Shown in pieces: positions 34,972 through 45,121 of a DNA stretch of 64,000 bases. The stretch covers positions 101,284,501 through 101,348,500 of the forward strand of contig JASDFA010000003.1 of the NCBI GenBank assembly GCA_035772735.1. Reading direction: 5' to 3'. Position 1 is the first letter of the stretch; each line of letters starts with the position of its first letter. Under the pieces are notes generated by a model. That model ran no database searches, was not told the origin of the DNA, and saw nothing but the letters and a program-made list of their open reading frames with translations. The position numbers and the translations under genes were made by a program. This DNA comes from Datura wrightii (Eukaryota > Streptophyta > Magnoliopsida > Solanales > Solanaceae).

Positions 34972-35412
34972 TCTAACTCTTCACACTCCAATTGTTGCAA
35001 GAATCTCACTCAATTGAAATATGCTATTTTCTCTCTTTTTCAGTGTGTTCATTCTTCTGAGAAGTTGCACTTTTATATATACACAATTCTCCAAAGAGTT
35101 CTTCTTCCTTCCAATCTCTTTTACGACAAAACCTTTGCACGCCTTAGAGTTCCACTCCATGTAGGAGTATTCTTTTAAGTTAATCTCTTGCATTTGTATG
35201 TGTTTCAATCAAACTCCAACTCTCCTATTTCAACCATGTGTTAATAATGCTGAGTTTGTTTGATATGACTTATCAACTCCTAAATTCACGCTCCTTTATT
35301 TCTTGACATTTTTCATCTCCTTCAACATTATATTCGTCACTTCATTGGAACAGCTTTACTCACCCATTTCATCAACATGTTGTCATTCATCAAAACTTCA
35401 TAGGACCCAACA
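34972..35412 (-). mobile_element. Ty1/copia LTR, 5' part (U3, promoter)
   Basis: On the minus strand it starts TGTTGGGTCCTATG at 35412, directly after a polypurine tract, and runs to the chromovirus insertion site; the rest is at 15937-16387. It holds a TATA box near 35075. Confidence 0.78.
35069..35085 (-). promoter_or_regulatory. TATA box of the copia LTR
   Basis: The minus strand reads GTGTATATATAAAAGTG about 340 bases inside the LTR, the usual place for the LTR promoter. The chromovirus sits about 100 bp downstream, so transcripts from it would run into the nested elements. Confidence 0.6.
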
Positions 35413-35430
35413 AATTCTCCCCTTTTTGAT
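35413..35430 (-). other. Copia polypurine tract
   Basis: Minus-strand CATCAAAAAGGGGAGAATT directly before TGTTGG, the classic end of the internal region of plant copia elements. Confidence 0.85.
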
Positions 35431-35939
35431 GATGACAAACAAAATGTCATTTGTGCACTGACTTTACCTGTAGACAAAAATCACTTGATTGAAACATGTT
35501 AGTTTAATGAGTTATAAACATTGTACTACCAATCATATTTATTTTTCTTCCCCTTTTTGGCATCATCAAAAAGTTGATTCAATGAATTATAGCAAACACA
35601 ATAGTCACACATTCTATTGCCACTGGGGCAATCACCAAGACAATCAGGATAATATTTATCATGACAAGGGAAGGAATTAAAAAGTGCAGCAGATAATAAC
35701 CAATTTAGGCGAAAATAAGCAATTCATTCATAGAAAAAGATAGTTCTACATCACAACCAACACAATACTGAAAGCAAAAAAAACAACTAAGCCTGAGGGG
35801 AAACAACAAAACGAGGGATAAACATGAAGCATTCTAGGAGGGAGGAGCTGAGGGAAGCAATTGGGATAGGCGTCAAATAGCATCAGCATTTGTAACCCTT
35901 TTTGAGTCAAGTGTAGCTTGTAGCTCAGTGATTCTTGCA

Positions 35940-37612
35940 TGAAGAGCTGCCTTTACTTGAGCATGAGCAGCTTGAGTTGTCTTTTCTGCCAAGGCATTAC
36001 GTATCCTTTGAAAAGGGTGTCTGCTCTCCTTATAGAAGTAGGTAGATCAACATGTTTCACATCCCCAAGCACATCCTTTGTTGTCTGAAAGGTCCATAAT
36101 TGAACAGGGACTGAGTAGTCCTCAAATACTTGAGACAACCAAAATGCATAGGGGAGGGCATGTCCCTTGTCGTCCTCCGTGAGTACCCACTGCATATGCT
36201 TGGTCATGAGGCTAGGTAAATAAATCTTGACCTCAGTGTCAAGAAGCTCCATTAGGGTGAGGTCAAGATAATTTTCCTCAGTCCTTCTCTCCTTTCTTGG
36301 AATGAGAATTTTATGCACCACATCAAAGTACAGTTGATAGAGGGGTGACATTTCTTTCTTTTGAACACGACGATGCTGGGCAAGAGTTGGTTGTCTTGAA
36401 AACTTTCTGCAAATATCTCTAGCAGAGGACGAATTGTACAGTGGTGGCCACTCAAGTTTTACATAGTGATCCCATCCATCACTGGGAATACCCAAGATTC
36501 TAGCCAAGTCTTCAGCTACAAGATGAATGGAGACTCCCTTAATAGTAGGGGAAAAAAAGGAACCATTGGCAGCTCCTCGAGCATAAAATTCAACAACCTC
36601 TGGCTTACCAAACTTCCTCTGTAAATTACCTTAAAGAAACAAGGATGTCCAACCTTGAGCCTCCAACTTTTCAAGTAAAACGATCATCTCTAGGCCATCA
36701 AAACCAGTCACCACCCTTCCTCTAAGAATAACACGCTTTTGAAAGTGGAGTAAATGAGAAAGTTGAGTATTAGAGAGGCCAGAGGTGTCAATCCCAGTAG
36801 ACACATCATCACTAGAATCATTAGAATCTGTACCATGTAAAGAACCAGGTTGAGATACCCGTTCGATGATCGGGTTTTAACAGAGGGAGAAGGGTCCTTT
36901 GAAGCTGAAGTGGTAGAGGGTTTGGTAGAGGGTTTGGAAGAGTGTTTGGAGGGGGTTTTGGAGAGGGTTTGTATGAGGATGGAGGAGGGTTCTCTGAAGT
37001 ACTCTTAGAATAAGAGGGGGGTTTGGATGACCCAAAAGAAGAGGGTTTGGTAATGGTCTTCTTGACCACCTTAGATTTTCTAGCATATTTAAGCAACACA
37101 TCCTTTGAAGAGGAGGATTTCTTTTGAACAGGGGGAGTTGTAGAGGATTTTTCTTCTTTCCCTTTTGAAGAGCTTGTTTAAGATTTGCATCTTCCTGTTT
37201 TTTTCTGGTTCGAGTGAGAGGAATTTGGATTGAACTGGTAGGAGAAGGTGTTTCATGGTCAGGTTTATCATCAGGGATAAGGACAGGGGTTCCAAACTTC
37301 TTTCTTAACCGAGTTCGAACCCTTTAAGGAATCAAATATGCAATTGGGATTGCTTCATTTGGAGCAGTTTGAAGGGGAAAAATGTCGCAGACTTTTTGTA
37401 AATAACCAGACGGAAATGGTGGGATGGGTGAAGAAGAGGAGACTGGGTTTTAAAGGCGTTCCAAGAAGCAAGTCGAACATTTTAATAGGAATAGGAGAGG
37501 GAATATTTGGAGATGGAGCTTCAAATGAATGAACCACCAATTCATGAGATGAGGGAGTTTTTTCTGAGGAAGTGGATGAAGTGTTGCTTGAAAAAGAAGA
37601 AGCAGAAGCCAT
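35940..37612 (-). pseudogene. 3' accessory ORF of a Sirevirus-like copia element
   Basis: The frame starts with ATG at 37612 (MASASSFSSNTSSTSSEKTP, a Ser/Thr-rich N-terminus). It goes on through a basic segment and a proline-rich stretch with repeated PLPNPLPN (about 36880-37000), then a conserved-looking C-terminal part with RVILRGRVVTGFDGLEM (about 36710), VEFYARGAANGSFFS, DLARILGIPSDGWDHYV (36507 on) and YFDVVHKILIPRKERRTEEN. This last part resembles the 'putative plant transposon protein' family found in large retroelement ORFs; the family name is from memory. Its position between RNase H and the 3' LTR is where Sireviruses keep an extra, env-like ORF of unproven function. One stop near 36632 and at least two frameshifts break it. 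Confidence 0.65.
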
Positions 37613-38087
37613 GGTGATAAGCTTTGAGAATTCAGTTGAGCAATTGTGAATAGGTTGCAGTGAATTCTTCCAAACTTACACTTTATAAAAGAAAAAGATG
37701 GGAGATGAAACGTGCAATGTGACTGCTCTTCAATGGATGGCAGTGGGAGACGTGATGGATGATGGGTGGCAGTTGCAGCTTTATGGGAGAGAGAAGGAGT
37801 AATGACGGTTATAAAGAATTATGAGGGGATGGAACAATTTGGCTTAGCTGTTTCACATTTGCAGTAAAGCATCAATTGGGAGAGAACATACCTCATGACT
37901 ATGAGTTAATGCCCACAAGTTCTTTTCATTAGCAAAATCCCCACACAGTTTTAATACACAACTATGTCAAGTTAAATTTTAAACATGGAATTTGGACACA
38001 CAATTAAATGTGTAAAACTAGAATGAATAACTAATTTAGCCATAAAACATAAAAATTTGCATAATCTAGCCAATCATTGAAGGAGGC
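37613..38087 (-). other. Spacer between copia pol and accessory ORF
   Basis: About 475 bp without coding signal between the end of RNase H (LGMIKIA, stop at 38088) and the accessory ORF start. It may hold the promoter or splice acceptor for the accessory ORF, but no specific site is evident. Confidence 0.45.
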
Positions 38088-38900
38088 CTATGCAATCTTA
38101 ATCATCCCCAAGTATAACTTGTTCCTTTCAAAATGTTCCCTGCTTAAGGCTTTGGTAAATATATCAGCAATCTGCTCTTCTGTGGAACAAAACATAATTG
38201 AAATATGATCTTTCTCAACATTGTCTATAAGAAAATAATGTCGTATGTCAATATGTTTAGTTCTTTTATGTTGAACTGGATTTTTGGCAATGTTGATGGA
38301 ACAAGTATTATCACACATGATTGGAACACATCTAACATCAATACCAAAATCCAATAGATGTTACTTGATCCACAGTAATTGTGCGCAACATGATCCGACC
38401 GCCACATATTCAGCTTCAGTAGTAGACAAGGCTACTGAGTTTTGCTTCTTTGTGGACCACTAGATCAGACATGGTCCAATGAAGTGTGCCATCCCTGTAG
38501 TACTTTTCCTATCAAAAAGATATCTTGCGTAATCAGCATCTGCATATCCACCAAATCAGTTGTTCCCTCCAAGTACCTCAAAATTCTCTTAACAGCCTTG
38601 AGATGTGATTCTTTGGAATTTACTTGGAATCTAGCACACAAACTAACACTGAAGATAATGTCAAGTCTACTGGCAGTGAGATATAGAAGAGCCAACCATA
38701 CCTCTGTAAAGCTTTTTCTCTATAGATGGACCTGATTCGTTAAGGTCCAATTTAGTGGTAGTGGCAATAGGAGTATCAATCTCCTCAGTAGTCTCCATGT
38801 TGAATCTTTTGAGGAGCTCCTTCACATACTTCTGCTAATGGATCAGGATCCCAGAGGGAGTTTGCTTAATTTGTACTCCATGCTTAATCTGAAATGAATT
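38088..38900 (-). pseudogene. Ty1/copia RT C-terminus and RNase H, 5'-truncated
   Basis: In minus orientation: ETTEEIDTPIATTTKLDL-type RT sequence near 38760-38800, LLYLTASRLDIIFSVSLCAR (38695 on), HLKAVKRILRYLEGTTD, and then the RNase H end with CDNTCSINIAKNPVQHKRTK and HIDIRHYFLIDNV (38354 on). These are typical copia motifs. At least one frameshift lies between 38354 and 38465. The gene ends abruptly near 38900, where a gypsy fragment in the opposite orientation begins; gag, integrase and most of RT are missing. Confidence 0.88.
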
Positions 38901-38904
38901 GACG

Positions 38905-39224
38905 GTATGGAATATGAGTTAGAACTAACCCCACATTTAGCATCGGTGCACCCAGACTTCCATGTGTCACTATTGAAGAAGTGCATCGGTGATCCAGCCT
39001 TAGTGGTGCCACTGGACTACGTGGGAGTGAAAGATAGTCTCTCTTACGAAGAGGTCCCAGTTCAGATCCTTGACCAGCAGGTTCGTAAGCTGAGAAACAA
39101 AGAAGTAGCTTCAGTCAAAGTCTTACGGAGAAATGAGCAAGTAGAAGGAGCTACGTGGAAAGTCGAAGCAGATATGATGGCTAGATACCCATACTTGTTC
39201 CCTTCCAGCTCGGTTTTAGTTTAA
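38905..39224 (+). pseudogene. Integrase C-terminus and chromodomain tail
   Basis: The open frame has LASVHPDFHVSLLKKC, then YEEVPVQILDQQVRKLRNK and VLRRNEQVEGATWKVEADMM, and a natural TAA at 39222. It matches the end of the chromovirus pol at 31996-32283 but has no internal stop. Confidence 0.85.
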
Positions 39225-39470
39225 GGTATCAATTTTCTCCCTGAAAACTCTATGCAGTTACATGTGCAATCCATGTGTCCCAGTTTCATTCATGTTAATG
39301 AATGTGTGTATGATTCATGAATTCAGTTCATTCATGTAGTTCAGTTCGAAGGTAGTCATTCCGTTAATTTTCAGCTTTCATGATCAGTATTTGAGTATAA
39401 TGATTGCAATTCTCTACTTTTCTATGTGTTTTCCAACATTCAAGGATGAATGTTACCAAAGGGTAAATAT

Positions 39471-41975
39471 TGTAATGCTCCGGAAATCCTAAGATCAGAC
39501 CCGAGATTTGAAACGGAGAAAACAGAATTTTTGGCACTAGATCACAAAACGAGTCATCTTGTGACCCGTGGGGTAGGCCACGAGTCATGGAGTGATTCAT
39601 GGGGAAGGGTTCGGACTTGGATGAAAAATTTGGAAATTGAGTGACCACGGGTGTGACCACGAGTCGTGTTCAACACCATGAGTCGTTATGTAAGTCGTGG
39701 TCAAGGGTTGACTGAAAGTTTGAAAATTCAGGCAGTGCACTTAACGGGTCCGCACCACGACTCATTTGGGACACCACGAGTCGTTGCATCGCCCATGGTG
39801 ACCCCCAGGTGGTTTTCGGTAGTGAGGACTATGGGAGGTAACCATAAGTCATGGTCACCGGTAACGAATTGTCAAGTAGCCCGTGGTGACCCCTGAAGAG
39901 GAATTTTGGATCAGTGGCAAAGGGAGACGTCACGAGTTGTTAGGTCTCCTGATGACTCGTGAAGTTCGTCGTTGGCAAGTTGGGGAATCTTTAGAAAATT
40001 TTCAGTGCACATCACGATTGGGCACCATGAGTTGTCCCTGACCTCACGACTCGTGGAGTGCCTCGTGAGGACTGGCAGGGTCTTTTTTCCTGTGAATTTC
40101 CTAGGGGGTTTTACGTAATTTTTTAAACTCCTAGACTCTAAACTACATCATTTTGGATTTTAATCAAGGGTTTTAGAGGGGGTAACCGACGGTTTATTTC
40201 ATTTCTCACATCCCCTCAAAAGTTAGAACGTAAAATTTTCTCAGAAAGACTCAGAGCAAAAGCTAGGGCAATCGAATTCTCCTCAGATTTTCAAGGGATT
40301 CTCTTAGGGATTTCTAAGCCAAGTATGTGGGAATTCAACAAGGGAATAGTTCTTCCCTTGTGTCCCCAAAATCTTCTCAATCTTCTCTATCAGTTCTAGC
40401 CCTGAACTTTTGAATGTGAATAAATTATATATCAGACTTTGTTTATAGCATGTGGAATATGGTGTATGTTGATTGTTGTCATATTTTCACTACCTAGTTA
40501 TCATGTTAATACTCATTCTTGTAAGAATGGTTTAGCCCTAGCTTTGAATTCAGTAAACTAGAATTTTTGCCTGTTGGACTAGTTAATCCTTGTGGCTCGA
40601 TTTTATCAGTTAGGTCTCCCATATTGCTAGAAAATGTTGAGAATTCAATTAGATGGTTGTTAGTCCAGTCTCAGTCAATTATTAGCATATCTGATATAAT
40701 ACAGAAATGTAAGCTGATCAGTTTGACTATAGTTAATCCTTGGGGTGTCCGTGATACCTCCCAGTTATCAGTATTGGACTCAGTATCAGATTTTAGTGGT
40801 TCTTTAGGCGGTCATGACACTTTCAGATAAGTAGTTCTAACCAGCCTTAGGACCCTAATTTCAAATTACAGTTTGTTCTTTAGACGGTTATGATGCTTCC
40901 AGATAAGAAACTCTGACCAGTCTTAGAATGCCAGTACAGAATTCGATCGAATAAGACTCTCACGGTACTTCCAGATAGGTATTCCTGACTTAGTCTTGGG
41001 CCCCAGTTTCGAGCTATTAGCTTAGTAGTCAGTCTAGGACTATCCAGTAGGAGTAGGACTTAGCACCGAGTGGACGGGGGTTCTAGCGCACCCAGGTTTC
41101 CAAAACTACATTGCCACCAAAGGTTATATTTTATTGGCCTCATGGCCCCAGACTTGTGATCACTCAGTTCATGCCTTTATACCCTAACAAGGTTTATTAG
41201 GTCCTACCAATAGGGTGTATACATCGGACTCCACGTCTAGCTCACGTGGTTATATGTCGGTTATAGACTCTCCCACTAGTTAGTATAGTTCAGTCTCAGA
41301 TTAGCCCAGTTAGAATAGTTTCAGACTACTCAGTTTAGATCAGTTCGGTATAGTATTTCAGATTAGTATCTCAGATTTAGGGCATGTCTTTGACCATCAG
41401 ACATGGTCATTTTGACCATCTCAGTATATCATAGTTTATTCAAATTCAGCAGTTCAGTTGGTCATTGTATGTCTTTATAGTTCAGTTGTTTTATTCTCTA
41501 TGTTATGGTTTCTCTCCCTTACTCAGTACATTCAAAGTAATAACGCATACCTTTTATGTTGTATCATTTTATGATACAGCTGCAGGTTCTCAGACTCAGC
41601 ACCGTTAGTAGATTTTACTCAGAAGTTTTCAGCTGCAGCATTAGTGAGTCCTCATCTTTCGAGGATGAGGATTATTTCTTTTCAGTCATATTTCTTTCAG
41701 TTAGATTTAGAGTTAGCTGGGGGCTTGTCCCAGAAATTCATCAGATAGATGGCTTTCAGACACATACATAGATTCAGATTTTTTTTAGCTTTGTTTCAAT
41801 TATTTTAAACTTTATGATTTAGTTCTTCTTCATAAATGTTTTATTTTATTATTTTAAAACTTCCGCTATGTGTTTACTCAGAATGCCATAGTTGTGATAG
41901 ACCATGGGTTGACTTAGAGTTACTTGTGACTCCAAGTACCGTGTTCCGTCCAGGGTATAGACTCGGGGCGTTACA
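39471..41975 (+). repeat. 3' LTR of the second chromovirus
   Basis: 2505 bp from TGTAATGCTCCGG to CTCGGGGCGTTACA, with intact TG and CA ends. It is alignable to the LTRs at 16388 and 32517 but carries extra U3 copies of the ACGAGTCGT-type motif (39540-40070). Confidence 0.9.
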
Positions 41976-42299
41976 TTTTTCCAGGGAGGCGTACTTTCTG
42001 TTGAATCTGGCAAAATAAAGGTAGATAAGTGTCATAGTGCATGGCCAGATGATGGATTGCTTAGGTGACTTTCTTAAGGGTACCATCCTACTATGTTGGG
42101 TCATCCTAGGATAAATAGATTGTTTTGACTTAGGTGGTGGTGACAATTTTGCTATTTGCATACTTGAGCGGATTTTTTTGAACACAATGCCCCCCCCCCC
42201 CCTCAAAATTTTTGTCGTAGCTATTTGATATTGAGTAGTATATCTCTATTTGTGATATGAATTATTGGCAATGTATTCGTAATTGAGAGTGATGTATTA
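41976..42299. other. Unassigned DNA with a C13 run
   Basis: No gene is seen. A run of 13 C lies at 42190-42202. The sequence before it resembles nothing I recognise. Confidence 0.4.
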
Positions 42300-43420
42300 T
42301 TCATTTTTTATATCCATGTGCCAATGTGTGGAGAGGAAAATTGCTTATTCACTTGATTTGATCACACTCTAGAAGTTGTCTTGCTACTTATGCCTGAATC
42401 TAGGATTGACTATAGGTTGTAGAGATGAACTTAGGCCTTCTTTGTATTTCACAAGCCACTTATTCCTAAAGAGACCTATCAAATGATGCATGTATCCCTA
42501 GTCTCCCCCTTTGAGCCTGTTAAACCCTTGTTGTTATCAACTGCAATGGAAGTTAAAACTAATTCTAAAGTTGACCATCTTTTGAAACCATCATCCTTAA
42601 CACATTGAAAAGAAATGAAAAGTGAGCAAAATATTATAAGTTGGGGGTGATAAGGAGGGAAAGAAAGAAATAGGTGCAAAAAATGTGGTATGAGCATACC
42701 TCAAGGTGTACTTGAGCAATGAGCTAAAAAGAAGAAAAAGAAAAGAAAGCAAAAGAGAAAAATGAAGTTTGAGCTCACAAAAACACTTTGGGGTGTGAAA
42801 AATGCCAAAACAAAAAAAGGAATCAAAAGGGTGAAAAGGTTGTGCAAAAGTGATGAAGTGGTCAAGGATGGTAAATGAGTCACTAAAAGCCAAAATTGTA
42901 CCATACCAGCCTTTTAACCTTCATTACAAGCTTAGAAAAGCCATTATGTGATCTCAATCCGGATATCCGAAAAGAAAGGCACCTGAGTAAATGGGAAAGC
43001 ATATAGTAGTTGTGAGCTATCTTGTGAAATCTCCTATGAGAGTTGAGTGCATTTCTCTTCTCTCTTGATCTTGTGTGTCCTTATTATGTCTGCTGTTATT
43101 ATTTTAGAAAAAGGCCACTTTTCTTGGTCTAATGGTGAATTCATGTGGATTGGAATGGCTAGCATGTTTCACTTCTTTAATTTGGGTCTGTGCATGTTGA
43201 GACAATGTCATAAGTAGAGGTTGTATGCTTAGTTTAAATGGTTATTAGAAAACTACGTTTTGATTGATGGAGGGATGGCTAGACTAAATTTTGTGTGTTG
43301 GTAGCTGTTGTTGAACCACCCTAGCCATGATAATTTGTGAATCCGGGACATTAGTTTGGTGTAGGATAGTTTCTCTTCTTAGTTTTCTTGAGGGCAAGCA
43401 ATGCTTTAAGTTGGGGTTGT
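42300..43420 (+). mobile_element. Noncoding 3' region of a Tat/Athila-like element
   Basis: The tract upstream of the LTR at 43421 includes 'gtatccctagtctccccctttgagcc' sequence (42488-42520) and ends 'cttgagggcaagcaatgctttaag' before the LTR, both familiar from the 3' noncoding region of Tat/Athila-group Ty3/gypsy elements. Pyrimidine-rich minus-strand frames here are not genes. Confidence 0.55.
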
Positions 43421-44813
43421 TGATGTGTCGAGGATTAGCAACACATATTTGCTTCTTTTCATAGCATTTTGAATGTCTTTAGGAGCTAAATTAAGGAGAA
43501 ACTAATCTTATTTTACTATGTTTCAAGATCCCAAGATATTGGAAAAAGAAAAGAGTTTAGGCAAGAAAACTGCTCACAAGACGAGGCAATAGACAGACCA
43601 TCAGTCCATCCCATCCCAGCTGCAGCTTCCAAAAACCCAGTACAATAGGTCCTTAAAGTACGGTTGAAAGGACGAGAAGTCTTCCAAAAGGACGGTCCGT
43701 CAATTCATGGTTTGACCAAAGCTTGGAAAAATGGAATTTCTAAAGTACGGAGTGACGTACAGGCCATCTTTCCAAAGGACAGTCCATCTCTCAAAGGACA
43801 ACAGGTCAAGGGACAAAAGAAAAAAAGTAAAAGACGATTCAAAGGACGGTCCATCCCTTCATACTTGGCACTCCTATATTTAAATTAAATGGGCTTTTTG
43901 AAGCATGGTATAAATACATTTTTCTTGTAATTTTTCAGGAGCTTTTGCATTCCTTAGTTCATACTTAGTGTAGAGAGTAGAACCTAGCTAATTTAGTCCT
44001 AGTTTCAATTAGATTTTAGATCTAGCTTTGTAACTGAAGATTCTAATTCATCAAGTGAAGATTTCATTTTCTTATGGTAATAATGTCTTATTACTTTGCT
44101 TTTCTTCTTCTTCTAGCCATGGATAACTAAACCTAGATCTAGGGTTGTGAACCCAATGGATTGTAAACCCTAATGATCTCAATTTGTTAAAATTGGATTT
44201 GGGATTATGAATATTTAATTTATTTTTTCTTCATAGTGTGTGATTAGTGATGAGAGTCATCCAATCCTGCACAATTACCTTTATGAGGCTTGAAATAGCA
44301 AATTTAGGTTGGGTTAGCATCAATCAACAACGATCAAGGCATAACCCTTGTTTAATGGGTTCTCTTAGACATAGGTTGAATTCCAAATTTGCAAACAAGC
44401 AATTAGGTTGAAGGGAGTTCTCTTCAATTTGAAAAAATTGAAGTAGATTAACACCTATAGTGCTATAGAAAAATACCCATCGGTTGCCTAAGTAAATTAC
44501 TTGCATGTTCAGCCTTATCCCATTCTTCTTTCATATTGGGTGATTTAGGGGGATCTACCCAATATCGGTGTCACAATTCTAAAATATCTCTAATTGCATA
44601 CAACCCTAGCTTAGTGCAAATATGTAGTCGTAGCTAATTTCTATTACTCTCAATCCAAGTAGATCCTAATCTAGCAATACTTTACTGTTTACCACTAGAT
44701 AGTCTAGTCTTCGACCAGTATCTATGGGATTCGACCCCAACTCCTTGTTGGATTCTATATTTGCATCGATCGTTTATACTACCCGATATTGGGAGTGGAT
44801 TTAAAAAACATCA
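43421..44813 (+). repeat. LTR of the Tat/Athila-like element
   Basis: 1393 bp, from TGATGTGTCGAGGATTAG to TTTAAAAAACATCA. It ends with the GGGATTCGACCCCAACTCC block (44728-44746) that also marks the ends of LTRs at 7190 and 9701. Positions 43660-43860 hold several copies of GGACGGTCCGTC-like near-palindromes. Confidence 0.72.
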
Positions 44814-45121
44814 TTGGCTCGGGTGTTTAAGATAGAAAACATCCTCAGTAGGCCCAATTTCCTTCCAGTTGATATGTTGGTAAGCTCCACTCTATTTGGA
44901 GTTGTTAGATGTCTAGAGCCTATGTTTTGGCTACGGACATATATGTTAGGTATGTCGGGCCCTATCCAGGCCAGTTATCAGTTATGCAGTCACAGACTCT
45001 TTAAAGGCTTCCTAGACTTATCAGTTATACAGTTTTTCCCAACATGAGCTATAGTGTATATGTTTAGTAGGTGCTCCCAGGATCCTTAATGTTCGCCTCC
45101 TATCGGGCTGGGGGCACGACA
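44814..45121 (+). mobile_element. 3' end of a decayed gypsy LTR
   Basis: The stretch ends CTGGGGGCACGACA, and a degenerate tRNA-iMet primer site (TTAGTATTAGAGT, 45125-45137) follows at once, so this is the tail of a 5' LTR. Confidence 0.6.

Larger units (their letters stand above)
38905..41975 (+). mobile_element. 3' end of a second Tekay/Del-like chromovirus
   Basis: This fragment starts inside the integrase C-terminus and keeps the chromodomain-like tail, 3' UTR, purine tract and full 3' LTR. It is a close relative of the element at 16388-34966 but is not part of it. Its left edge is a blunt junction with the copia element. A run of T (41976-41980) follows the LTR. Confidence 0.85.

Noticed and set aside
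38907..39224. Continuation of the chromovirus at 16388-34966
   Set aside because: That element is already complete with its own 3' LTR and GTTTG duplication; this is a separate relative.
42479..42904. Minus-strand Phe/Leu-rich frames
   Set aside because: They are the reverse of an A/G-rich noncoding stretch upstream of an LTR.
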